Numbered from the stretch's first letter, positions 1-6,369 are shown. The stretch: DNA of 10,225 bases from Betaproteobacteria bacterium (GCA_018969885.1 JAGWXN010000104.1:1-10225); one strand, 5' to 3'. Numbers and translations are program-made. The notes: generated from the letters alone by a model not told the origin.

Positions 1-96
1 CTGCGGGAGGCGGTCCAGCGGCTCCCCGTAGAGGCGGGCGACAATCTTGAGCTCGAGCTGCTCGCCGGGGGAGGGGGCAGGGGGCTCGCTGCTCAC
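1..96 (-). CDS. scpA: ScpA, segregation and condensation protein A (5' end only)
   Basis: Only the first 32 codons lie in the window; the gene runs off the left edge. I read it from a GTG at 96-94. The visible protein has a Pro/Ser/Glu-rich start and then KIVARLYGEPLDRLPQ, which resembles the N-terminal segment of betaproteobacterial ScpA, where a VARLYGEPL-like stretch precedes the kleisin domain. ScpA is the kleisin subunit that joins SMC and ScpB in chromosome condensation and segregation. The GTG lies two bases after the TGA of the upstream DUF3460 gene, so the two are very probably co-transcribed and translationally coupled. There is no clear Shine-Dalgarno sequence before the GTG. The DUF3460-scpA pairing supports the call, but with so little protein visible the identification rests on a short match plus context. 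Confidence 0.72.
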   Translation of the reverse strand, partial: MSSEPPAPSPGEQLELKIVARLYGEPLDRLPQ

Positions 97-98
97 GC

Positions 99-281
99 TC
101 AGGATTCGGTCGAGTAGACGTAGGGCCGTTGGGGCACCCGGGCATCACGAAATTGCCGCTGCGTTTGGGCGTCCTGGGTCCGGTCCCACCAGGTGGCGCG
201 TCCTCGTCGCTGCTGTTCCTCAAGCTTGGGGTCCTGCTCCTTGAGCTCGCGGATGAACCGGGTGATATCTGACTCGTACAT
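99..281 (-). CDS. DUF3460 family small protein
   Basis: This is a 60-residue protein starting MYESDITRFIRELKEQ, with LEEQQRRGRATWWD in the middle and a tail ending PYVYSTES. The opening MYESD...FLRELK pattern followed by a Glu/Gln/Arg-rich helix and a W-D motif is characteristic of the DUF3460 family, a betaproteobacterial family of unknown function. An in-frame ATG lies 19 codons further upstream, but the start at 281 fits the family and has AGGAG about ten bases before it. The protein is charged and probably helical, with no signal peptide or membrane segment. It lies two bases upstream of scpA on the same strand, so a link to chromosome segregation is possible, but that is inference from position only. 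Confidence 0.82.
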   Translation of the reverse strand: MYESDITRFIRELKEQDPKLEEQQRRGRATWWDRTQDAQTQRQFRDARVPQRPYVYSTES

Positions 282-600
282 GGATGCTCTGCTCCTGGGG
301 CCCAAAACCGGGGCAAGTTTGCTCGCTCGCCTGATCAACGCTATTATTTCAGATTCCCTGCCACACGATCCAGTCTCACGCCTTGGTGTCGGTGGCCCGT
401 CGGGGGACCCATCGGTTGGCTGTGTGTGAATGCCCGCCGATCGCTGTCGATGCTTTGCGGCTCCTTTTTGGATGCCGCGGAGTCGGCGCGACGTCCGACC
501 GATCGACCAGGGGGTGGCCCGGAAATTTTCCGGTGACTTGAAGAGGATGCTCTCGAGGCAGGGTCGTGTCTCGGGTCGTCCATCATAAACAGGAGTCGTG
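282..600. promoter_or_regulatory. Divergent intergenic region between DUF3460-scpA and the rpsF operon
   Basis: About 320 bases hold no credible gene. They must carry the promoters for both flanking transcription units and the leader of the rpsF operon. On the minus strand an AATAAT hexamer at 348-343 is a plausible -10 for DUF3460, but any -35 before it is weak. On the plus strand I cannot single out a convincing promoter. Structured elements include a GTCGG/CCGAC stem at 482-499, a perfect 7-base inverted repeat with one central base at 519-533, and a longer hairpin at 552-575. The rpsF ribosome binding site AGGAG is at 591-595, five bases from the ATG. Confidence 0.5.
552..575 (+). promoter_or_regulatory. 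Hairpin in the rpsF leader, candidate autoregulatory element
   Basis: Bases 552-560 (CTCGAGGCA) can pair with 567-575 (TGTCTCGGG), giving a 9-bp stem with two G-U pairs and the 6-base loop GGGTCG. It ends 15 bases before the AGGAG of rpsF, so it would lie in the operon's 5' leader. Many bacterial rpsF leaders bind the S6:S18 complex and repress their own translation. Whether this stem is that element is inference; I did not see a clearly placed CCG bulge of the known motif. Confidence 0.35.
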
Positions 601-990
601 ATGCGTCACTACGAAATCGTGCTGATCGTTCACCCCGATCAGAGCGAGCAGGTCCCCGCCATGATCGACCGCTACAAAGCGATGGTCGAGGCGCAGCAGG
701 GCAAAATCCACCGGGTAGAAGACTGGGGTCGTCGGCAGCTTGCCTATCCGATCCAGAAAGTCGCCAAAGCCCACTATGTGCTGATGAATCTCGAGTGCGG
801 CAAGCCCGTGCTTGACGAACTCGAGCACGCCTTCAAGTTCAATGATGCGGTTCTGCGGCACCTCACGCTGGCCATGAAGCGGGCGCACACGGGTCCCTCC
901 CCGATGTGGAAGCAGATCCAGCGCGAAGAGGCTCGCAAGGTGGCCGCTGAGTCGGCCCCGGCGGCGCCTGCCCCCGCGCCGCAGGTCTGA
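601..990 (+). CDS. rpsF: 30S ribosomal protein S6
   Basis: This encodes a 129-residue protein starting [19 protein letters not shown]. The MRHYEIV start, the central [15 protein letters not shown] segment with AHYVLMNLE, and the FNDAVLRHL strand are hallmark S6 features. S6 binds the 30S platform as a heterodimer with S18, which is encoded downstream. I chose ATG 601 over the in-frame GTG at 598 because AGGAG at 591-595 is five bases from the ATG and only two from the GTG, and because the family starts with M-R-H/Y. The C-terminal tail after about residue 110 is Ala/Pro/Glu-rich and looks disordered, which is common in S6 of this group. It is the first gene of the rpsF-priB-rpsR-rplI operon. 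Confidence 0.97.
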   Translation: MRHYEIVLIVHPDQSEQVPAMIDRYKAMVEAQQGKIHRVEDWGRRQLAYPIQKVAKAHYVLMNLECGKPVLDELEHAFKFNDAVLRHLTLAMKRAHTGPSPMWKQIQREEARKVAAESAPAAPAPAPQV

Positions 991-999
991 TCGGTTCGT

Positions 1000-1332
1000 T
1001 TGGGTCCGGAATCCAACTCGGTGTCGCTGCAAGCGGTGCTCCAGTCCATGCAGTCCTTGCGCTACACGCCAGGAGGCGTCGCCATGATCGATGCAGTCTT
1101 GTCGCATCGCTCCACGCAGCGCGAGGGTGGGCATCCCCGGCAGGTCGAACTCGATCTGTCGGCGCGCTTTGCTGATCGGGCTGCCGAGCAGCTGTCGCGT
1201 ACGCCCCTTGGCAGCGTGCTTCGCGTGCAGGGGTTCCTTGCACCTCGCCGCCGCGGCAGCAAGTCCGTGCTGCTGCATGTCACCGAGTTCGAACACGACC
1301 CGACACCGGCATCCCTATCCGGATCCGCCTAA
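1000..1332 (+). CDS. priB: Primosomal replication protein PriB (single-strand DNA-binding OB fold)
   Basis: This encodes a protein of about 103-110 residues. It has the PriB pattern: LRYTPGG near residue 20, then HRSTQREGGHPRQVELDL, the LGSVLRVQGFLAPRR strand pair and a closing VLLHVTEFE. PriB is a dimeric OB-fold protein that works with PriA and DnaT to reload DnaB at stalled forks. Its position between rpsF and rpsR is the classic one. The start is uncertain: there is no ATG. TTG at 1000 is given here because alignment to typical PriB (M-N-x-V/L-x-L-x-G) puts the N-terminus close to it; GTG at 1021 is the alternative and would remove seven residues. Neither has a good Shine-Dalgarno sequence. 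The frame is the same as rpsF, whose TGA is only nine bases before the TTG, so translation is probably coupled to rpsF termination. Confidence 0.9.
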   Translation: MGPESNSVSLQAVLQSMQSLRYTPGGVAMIDAVLSHRSTQREGGHPRQVELDLSARFADRAAEQLSRTPLGSVLRVQGFLAPRRRGSKSVLLHVTEFEHDPTPASLSGSA

Positions 1333-1365
1333 ACCCTGTTCCGAATTTTTCTGAAAGGTTCAACC

Positions 1366-1638
1366 ATGGTTATGCGTCGTGGCACGAAGGACAAAAAAGT
1401 CCGCCGCAACACTCAAAGCGCGCTTTTCAAGCGCCGCAAGTTCTGTCGGTTCACCGCTGAGAAAATCGAGTGGATCGACTATAAAGACGTCGACGTGCTG
1501 AAAGACTTCATCACCGAGACCGGGAAGATCATTCCCGCACGTCTCACCGGCACTCGGGCTCGCTATCAGCGCCAGCTCGGCGACGCCATCAAGCGCGCGC
1601 GTTTCCTCGCGCTGCTGCCTTACACCGACAACCACTGA
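1366..1638 (+). CDS. rpsR: 30S ribosomal protein S18
   Basis: This encodes a 90-residue basic protein with the canonical S18 features: [20 protein letters not shown], then [19 protein letters not shown] and the C-terminal [21 protein letters not shown]18 binds the 30S platform next to S6. The length matches the family. ATG 1366 has AAAGG seven bases upstream; an in-frame ATG two codons later is less well placed. The gene lies 33 bases after priB and 13 bases before rplI, in the same operon. The single Cys in KFCRF is usual for S18. Confidence 0.98.
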   Translation: MVMRRGTKDKKVRRNTQSALFKRRKFCRFTAEKIEWIDYKDVDVLKDFITETGKIIPARLTGTRARYQRQLGDAIKRARFLALLPYTDNH

Positions 1639-1651
1639 GGAGGGGTGAACC

Positions 1652-2104
1652 ATGCAGATCATCCTGCTCGAACGCGTTGCCAATCTGGGCCAGCTGGGTG
1701 ACGTGGTCCGCGTCAAAGACGGCTACGCCCGCAATTTTTTAATCCCGCAGGGTAAGGCGCGCCGCGCCACCGATGCAGCGCTAAAAGAATTCGAAGCGCG
1801 TCGCGCCGAACTCGAGAAAGTTCAGTCTGAGAAGCTGGCGGTCGCCCGGTCGCTGGGCGAGCGTCTGTCTGGCTACACCTGGCAGACCACGGTCAAGGCC
1901 GGTGTTGATGGGCGGCTCTTCGGTTCGGTCACCAACTTTGATGTGGCCGAAGGGCTCACCAGCCAGGGCTACACGGTCAGCAAGGCCATGGTGCGCATGC
2001 CCACAGGCCCCATCAAGACCATTGGCGACCACAAGCTCGAGATCGCGCTTCACCACGATGTCGTGGTCGAAGTCACGGTGTCGGTGCTGGGCGATACCGC
2101 CTGA
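1652..2104 (+). CDS. rplI: 50S ribosomal protein L9
   Basis: This encodes a 150-residue protein starting [19 protein letters not shown] and continuing [16 protein letters not shown], the L9 N-terminal domain signature that binds 23S rRNA. A long charged connecting helix follows (about residues 42-75, rich in Glu, Arg and Lys), then the C-terminal domain with [10 protein letters not shown] and the final [18 protein letters not shown]9 sits at the base of the L1 stalk and helps maintain reading frame. The length is normal. The ribosome binding site is very strong (AGGAGG at 1638-1643, eight bases from the ATG) and overlaps the end of the rpsR stop codon. It is the last gene of the operon, followed by a strong terminator. 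Confidence 0.98.
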   Translation: MQIILLERVANLGQLGDVVRVKDGYARNFLIPQGKARRATDAALKEFEARRAELEKVQSEKLAVARSLGERLSGYTWQTTVKAGVDGRLFGSVTNFDVAEGLTSQGYTVSKAMVRMPTGPIKTIGDHKLEIALHHDVVVEVTVSVLGDTA

Positions 2105-2119
2105 TCGGGGTCGCGCTGG

Positions 2120-2145
2120 TCGGTTCCGCGCCAGGGCGGAACCGA
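2120..2145 (+). repeat. Hairpin directly after rplI
   Basis: Bases 2120-2129 (TCGGTTCCGC) and 2136-2145 (GCGGAACCGA) form a perfect 10-bp inverted repeat around a 6-base loop. It lies 16 bases after the rplI stop codon and eight bases before the intrinsic terminator. It has no T tract of its own, so it is more likely an mRNA 3'-end stabiliser or an accessory to the terminator than a terminator itself; that role is inference. Confidence 0.6.
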
Positions 2146-2152
2146 GCCGCAG

Positions 2153-2180
2153 AAAAAGGGGCGCGAGAGCGCCCCTTTTT
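2153..2180 (+). terminator. Rho-independent terminator of the rpsF-priB-rpsR-rplI operon
   Basis: AAAAAGGGGCGC at 2153-2164 pairs perfectly with GCGCCCCTTTTT at 2169-2180 around a GAGA tetraloop. The 7-bp GC core followed by five T residues is a textbook intrinsic terminator. The matching A tract upstream means it could also work on the minus strand, although no minus-strand gene ends here. It separates the ribosomal operon from dnaB. Confidence 0.93.
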
Positions 2181-2355
2181 CGCTTGCGCTGCACGCACGC
2201 CTCAAGCTGGGCCGCCCGAGGTCGTGCCATGCACCGGGTGGCCGAGTCTGCCCTTTAACATTCCGTCGGACAGGCCAGTTGAATGGCTAATGAGGGTACC
2301 GGTCAGGTATTCTAAATAAGGGTAGACCCCTGCCGATTTTTTTTCCCTGGACCCC
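2181..2355 (+). promoter_or_regulatory. dnaB upstream region
   Basis: These 175 bases hold no gene. Because a strong terminator lies just upstream, dnaB needs a promoter here. The region becomes AT-rich near 2308-2318, where TATTCT and TAAATA overlap and could serve as a -10, but I see no good -35 at the right distance. A run of eight T at 2337-2344 followed by CCC sits just before the start codon, in the place where a Shine-Dalgarno sequence would be expected; none is present. Confidence 0.4.
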
Positions 2356-3756
2356 ATGTTTCCCGACGCTTCCGCTGATCCCGAATTGATTGCCCGCGAT
2401 CCCGAGATCGCGGCGCTGCGCACGCCTCCGCACTCCACCGAGGCCGAGCAGGCAGTGTTGGGCGGGCTGATGCTGGACAACACCGCATTTGACCGGGTTG
2501 CCGATCTGCTGCGAGAGGGAGACTTCTATCGGCATGACCATCGTCTGATCTGGCAGCAAATTGCGCGGCTGATCGAGCGCAGCCAGCCGGCCGATGTGGT
2601 GACCGTTCTCGAATCGCTACAGACCGCGGGTCACGCGGAGGAGGCGGGTGGTCTGGCGTATCTGAATACGCTCGCCACCGAAACGCCTTCAGCGGCAAAC
2701 ATCCGGCGCTACGCTGAGATCGTTCGTGATCGCGCAGTGCTGCGGCGCCTGATTTCAACCTCCGATGAAATCGCCACGTCGGCGCTCAATCCGCAGGGCC
2801 GCGACACCCGGCAGCTCCTCGATGAGGCCGAGTCGAAAATCTTTCAGATTGCAGAAGACGGCACCCGCGGCGAGGCGGGTTTCCAGCCGCTGCAAGACCT
2901 GCTGGGCAAGGTGGTCGAGCGCATTGATCAGCTCTACAACCAGGACAACACCAGCGACGTGACCGGCGTGCCCACGGGTTATGTCGATCTCGATCGTATG
3001 ACCTCGGGCATGCAGCCTGGTGATCTGGTCATCGTGGCCGGTCGCCCCTCGATGGGCAAGACCAGCTTTGCCATGAACATCGGCGAACACGTGGCGATCG
3101 AGCAAGGGCTGCCCGTAGCGGTGTTCAGCATGGAAATGGGGGCCACGCAGCTGGCCATGCGTATTTTGTGTTCATCCGGGCGACTCGATCAGCAGCGAAT
3201 CCGGACCGGCCGCCTGATCGATGATGACTGGCCGCGGCTCACCAGCGCCATCTCCAAGATGCAGGAGTCACCGCTTCACATCGATGAATCGCCGGCGCTC
3301 AACGCGCTGGAGCTGCGCGCACGAGCGCGGCGGCTGGCCCGTCAGTGCGGCAAGCTGGGCCTGGTGGTGATTGATTATCTGCAGCTCATGTCGGCGTCGA
3401 GCGCCGGTGAGAATCGCGCCACCGAAATTTCCGAAATTTCGCGTTCGCTCAAGGCGCTTGCCAAGGAACTTGATTGTCCGGTGATCGCGCTGTCGCAGCT
3501 CAACCGATCGCTCGAGCAGCGACCCAACAAGCGGCCGGTGATGTCGGACCTGCGTGAATCGGGAGCCATCGAGCAGGATGCGGATGTGATCATCTTCATC
3601 TACCGCGACGAGGTCTATAACCCCGATTCCACCGACAAGGGCACGGCCGAAATCATCATCGGCAAACAGCGTAACGGCCCCATTGGCACCGTACGCCTCA
3701 CCTTCATTGGCGCCTACACCAAGTTCGAGAACTACACCTCCGGGCCGCAGCCCTGA
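2356..3756 (+). CDS. dnaB: Replicative DNA helicase DnaB
   Basis: This encodes a 466-residue protein, close to the 471 residues of E. coli DnaB. The N-terminal primase-binding domain is recognised by PPHSTEAEQAVLGGLMLDN (about residues 24-42) and LNTLATETPSAANIRRYAEI. The RecA-like motor domain carries Walker A GRPSMGKT at residues 229-236, Walker B LVVIDYLQLM at 336-345 with Asp340, the ESGAIEQDADV motif from residue 401, and KQRNGP at 437-442 with the arginine finger Arg439. DnaB is the hexameric 5'-3' helicase that unwinds DNA at the fork and recruits primase. No intein or insertion interrupts it. The start at ATG 2356 fits family length, although no Shine-Dalgarno sequence is visible. It follows the rplI terminator and converges on the phoH gene with 66 bases between the stops. 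Confidence 0.98.
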   Translation: MFPDASADPELIARDPEIAALRTPPHSTEAEQAVLGGLMLDNTAFDRVADLLREGDFYRHDHRLIWQQIARLIERSQPADVVTVLESLQTAGHAEEAGGLAYLNTLATETPSAANIRRYAEIVRDRAVLRRLISTSDEIATSALNPQGRDTRQLLDEAESKIFQIAEDGTRGEAGFQPLQDLLGKVVERIDQLYNQDNTSDVTGVPTGYVDLDRMTSGMQPGDLVIVAGRPSMGKTSFAMNIGEHVAIEQGLPVAVFSMEMGATQLAMRILCSSGRLDQQRIRTGRLIDDDWPRLTSAISKMQESPLHIDESPALNALELRARARRLARQCGKLGLVVIDYLQLMSASSAGENRATEISEISRSLKALAKELDCPVIALSQLNRSLEQRPNKRPVMSDLRESGAIEQDADVIIFIYRDEVYNPDSTDKGTAEIIIGKQRNGPIGTVRLTFIGAYTKFENYTSGPQP

Positions 3757-3822
3757 GGGGCCAGGCGCGGGCGATCGTCGGGTTTGCGTGACTCACCCAA
3801 GGCCTGCGCTCGAAGCCCTTTC

Positions 3823-5697
3823 CTAAAGCGCATCGGCTGCGAAATCGGCCAGTCGCGAGCGTTCGCCCCGTTGCAGGGTCACATGCCCGGAGTGGGCCCA
3901 GCCTTTGAACCGATCGACGACATAGGTGAGGCCGGATGAACCCTCGGTGAGATAGGGCGTATCGATCTGCGCGATGTTGCCCAGGCACACGACCTTGGTG
4001 CCAGGGCCCGCGCGCGTGATGAGCGTTTTCATCTGCTTGGGCGTGAGGTTCTGGGCCTCATCAATGATCAGGAACTTATTGATGAAGGTGCGCCCGCGCA
4101 TAAACGACAGGGCCTTCACCTTGATGCGGGTGCGCACCAGATCGGTGGACGCCGAGCGGCCCCATTCGCCGGCCGCCGGGTCGCCCTGCAGCAGCACTTC
4201 GAGGTTGTCCTCGAGCGCGCCCATCCAGGGCTGCATTTTTTCCTCTTCGGTGCCCGGCAGATAGCCGATGTCTTCGCCCACGGGCACCGTGGCGCGGGTC
4301 ATGATGATCTCGGTGTAGCGACGGCTCTCGAGCACCTGCGTGAGCCCGGCGGCGAGCGCGAGCAGCGTCTTGCCGGTGCCCGCCTGACCGAGCAGGGTGA
4401 CGAAGTCGATCTCCGGATCGAGCAGCAGATTGAGCGCGAAATTCTGTTCTCGGTTGCGCGCGCCCACGCCCCAGACGGCGTTTCGATGGTGGCCGTGATC
4501 TTTCAGCGTCTGAAGCACCGCGGTCTTGCCGACGATTTCCCGCACTCGCGCGGTGAGCGGCGTGTCGCCCTCGAGGTAGACGAACTGATTAAGCATCAGG
4601 CGGCTGATGAGCGGCCCGGTGATCCGGTAGAGCGTGTTGCCGTTTTGCTGCCAGGATTCAACGCCCTTGCCATGCTTGTCCCAGAAATCAGCCGGCAACT
4701 CGAGGATGCCGCTGTAGAGAAGATCGGTATCTTCCAGGACCTGATCGTTGAAATAGTCTTCTGCCGGCAGCCCGAGCGCATGCGCCTTGATGCGCATGTT
4801 GATGTCTTTGGACACCAGCACAACCTCGCGCCCCGGGTGCTGCTCCTGCAGCGCGCGCACAACGCCCAGAATCTGGTTGTCGGCTTTGCCCATGGGGAGC
4901 GATGCCGGCAGCATGGCCGCAAACGACTGGGTCTGGAAAAACAGATTGCCCGACGCGTCGCGGTTGCCCAACGCCGCCAGCGGCAGGCCGGCTTCGATCT
5001 GCGCGCCGGCCGCAGCGATCAGCGCATCAAGCGAGCGGCTCACCTGTCGCGCGTTCCGTGAGACCTCCGACATGCCCTTTTTGTGACCGTCGAGTTCCTC
5101 GAGCGTCATCATCGGCAGGTAGACGTCATGCTCGGCGAACCGGAACAGGCTGCTCGGGTCATGCATCAGAACGTTGGTGTCGAGCACGAACAGCTTGCTT
5201 GCTTCGCGAGCGGTTACCGCAGAGCGCCGCCTGTTACGGGTGGCGCCCTCCTGGGTGGCCGATTTCGCCGCTGCATGGCCCGCCGGAGTGCCCGGGGTGG
5301 GGGCCGGGGCCGGAATCGGGCTGGCCGGACCTGCGCCCGCGAGGGGGCGCGAGGGCGCGGCGGCGGCAGAGGCAGAGGCAGTGCGCGTGTTGGTTCGGTT
5401 GGATGGTCGTGCTGGCGCCTGCGCCGAGTTGGGTCGGGATGGTTGCCCGGCTAATGGTCCGGTGAGAGGCCCGGATCGCAGCCCGGATCGGGCAACGGGT
5501 TCTGCACTGGGTTGTGGGCGGGCGGCTTGCGCCGACGGGCGTGCGGCGGGCTTGGCGTTCGGGGCGGGGCCGGTTGCAGTACTTTTCCCCGCCGCTTTGG
5601 CGGCAAGCTTCTCGCTGGCGGGCCGCGGCTTCCGCGCGCCGCGGGCGGAGTCGTCCAGGATCGCTGCGGGACCGGTCGGTGGCTTGGGAAGCGGCAT
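3823..5697 (-). CDS. PIN domain-PhoH family ATPase with long disordered N-terminus
   Basis: This 624-residue protein has three parts. Residues 1 to about 165 are low-complexity, rich in Ala, Pro, Arg, Ser and Thr. A PIN-type nuclease domain follows, with LFVLDTNVLMHDP (Asp173), LEELDGHKKG (Glu200, Glu201, Asp203) and VSKDINMR (Asp298), so the usual acidic metal ligands appear present. The C-terminal third is a PhoH-like P-loop ATPase: Walker A GQAGTGKT at 437-444 and Walker B FLIIDEAQN with Asp546 and Glu547. This is the PIN-PhoH architecture (PhoH2/YlaK type); mycobacterial PhoH2 has been described as an RNA helicase and RNase, so an RNA role is likely here. MPLPKPP is a common start in the family and AGGA lies five bases before the ATG. 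It is 210 bases downstream of bcp on the same strand and may share its transcript. Confidence 0.95.
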   Translation of the reverse strand: MPLPKPPTGPAAILDDSARGARKPRPASEKLAAKAAGKSTATGPAPNAKPAARPSAQAARPQPSAEPVARSGLRSGPLTGPLAGQPSRPNSAQAPARPSNRTNTRTASASAAAAPSRPLAGAGPASPIPAPAPTPGTPAGHAAAKSATQEGATRNRRRSAVTAREASKLFVLDTNVLMHDPSSLFRFAEHDVYLPMMTLEELDGHKKGMSEVSRNARQVSRSLDALIAAAGAQIEAGLPLAALGNRDASGNLFFQTQSFAAMLPASLPMGKADNQILGVVRALQEQHPGREVVLVSKDINMRIKAHALGLPAEDYFNDQVLEDTDLLYSGILELPADFWDKHGKGVESWQQNGNTLYRITGPLISRLMLNQFVYLEGDTPLTARVREIVGKTAVLQTLKDHGHHRNAVWGVGARNREQNFALNLLLDPEIDFVTLLGQAGTGKTLLALAAGLTQVLESRRYTEIIMTRATVPVGEDIGYLPGTEEEKMQPWMGALEDNLEVLLQGDPAAGEWGRSASTDLVRTRIKVKALSFMRGRTFINKFLIIDEAQNLTPKQMKTLITRAGPGTKVVCLGNIAQIDTPYLTEGSSGLTYVVDRFKGWAHSGHVTLQRGERSRLADFAADAL

Positions 5698-5907
5698 GAT
5701 GTTCCTGGCTGGCGAGGTCTGGCCTCGGAGGGCTGGCTAAGGGGCAGGTATGAAGGGACGGCCTAAAGGGGCGGGCGAAGGGGAAAGAGCGCTATCGGGG
5801 CTGATCGCCCAGTGTCCCGGGCGTTCGAAGAACCAACCTTCGGGCAGCCCGGCGACGGATGCCGCCCGGTCAGACCGGGCTGCTGTGGGGCGCATGAATG
5901 AAGGACG
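5698..5907 (-). other. bcp-phoH intergenic spacer
   Basis: These 210 bases between bcp and phoH hold no credible gene on either strand; open frames crossing it are antisense shadows. It contains the paired repeats at 5844-5883 and a small CGAAG/CTTCG stem at 5826-5842. I see no T tract that would make a normal terminator, and no clear promoter for phoH. The phoH ribosome binding site (CCAGGA) lies at its left end. Confidence 0.5.
5844..5883 (-). repeat. Competing inverted repeats between bcp and phoH
   Basis: GCAGCCCGG at 5844-5852 is perfectly complementary to CCGGGCTGC at 5875-5883 (9 bp). The right arm can instead fold locally, GCCCGGT at 5864-5870 with ACCGGGC at 5874-5880 (7 bp, 3-base loop). 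The two structures exclude each other. The element lies about 25 bases after the bcp stop codon in the transcript sense. It could mark an mRNA 3' end, a processing site or an attenuator; the sequence alone does not decide. Confidence 0.5.
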
Positions 5908-6369
5908 TCAGATTGCGCGGGCCGCTTCGAGCACTTCCGCTGCGTGCTGCGCCACCTTGACCCCCCGCCACTCACGGACGAGACGTCCGCTTGCGTCAAT
6001 CAAGAATGTGGAGCGCTCGATGCCACGCACCTGCTTGCCATACATGTTCTTCATTTTCATGACGCCGAAGAGCTCGCAGAGCGCTTCATCGGGGTCGGAG
6101 AGCAGATCGAACGGCAGGCCGAGCTTTGCGCGAAAGCCCTCGTGCGAACGCAGGCTGTCGCGCGAGACCCCGAAAATGGTGGCCCCGGCGTTGACGAAGT
6201 CGCCATGCAGATCGCGAAAGTCGCCCGCCTCGGAGGTGCAGCCCGGCGTGTTGTCTTTCGGATAAAAATAAATAACCACCTTGGTGCCCGCGAGGGCGGA
6301 CAGGCTGACGGAACCTTGCGTGCCTGCAGCGGTGAAATCGGGCACTTTGCTGCCGATCTTGACGTTCAA
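5908..6369 (-). CDS. bcp: Peroxiredoxin, Bcp/PrxQ type (thiol peroxidase)
   Basis: Read from TTG 6369 this is a 153-residue protein starting MNVKIGSKVPDFTAAG, the usual Bcp length. The peroxidatic site is FYPKDNTPGCTSEAGDF with Cys44. GVSRDSLRSHEGF, LLSDPDEALCELFGV and MYGKQVRGIERSTFLID are typical of the family. Bcp reduces hydrogen peroxide and organic hydroperoxides in the cytoplasm using thioredoxin. I prefer the TTG because GGAG lies eight bases before it and the protein then aligns with known Bcp starts; an in-frame ATG at 6438 would add 23 residues without a ribosome binding site. The resolving Cys position five after Cys44 holds Gly, and the helix-3 position in HEGFRAK holds Arg; the only other Cys is Cys98. 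It lies between the Mth938-like gene and phoH on the same strand, probably one operon. Confidence 0.95.
   Translation of the reverse strand: MNVKIGSKVPDFTAAGTQGSVSLSALAGTKVVIYFYPKDNTPGCTSEAGDFRDLHGDFVNAGATIFGVSRDSLRSHEGFRAKLGLPFDLLSDPDEALCELFGVMKMKNMYGKQVRGIERSTFLIDASGRLVREWRGVKVAQHAAEVLEAARAI

Noticed and set aside
583..1296. 237-codon open frame on the minus strand opposite rpsF and priB
   Set aside because: It is antisense to two clearly identified genes, has no recognisable domain and no ribosome binding site; long antisense frames are expected at this GC content.
2108..2150. tRNA-like appearance of the hairpin after rplI
   Set aside because: Only one stem is present; there is no cloverleaf, anticodon arm or T-loop consensus.
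1781..2230. 149-codon minus-strand open frame opposite rplI
   Set aside because: It runs across the terminator hairpins and opposite L9, with Arg/Ala/His-rich shadow composition.
3757..3822. Bidirectional terminator between dnaB and phoH
   Set aside because: Only short imperfect stems of four to five pairs are visible and there is no T tract on either strand.
5200..5697. Possible tandem repeat or foreign insert in the 5' part of phoH
   Set aside because: Composition is low-complexity, but I found no regular repeat unit, no terminal inverted repeats and no target-site duplication.
4486..5740. Several plus-strand open frames of 100-190 codons opposite phoH
   Set aside because: All lie antisense to the PIN-PhoH gene, whose motifs are intact; the most Arg/Gly-rich ones mirror its low-complexity N-terminus.
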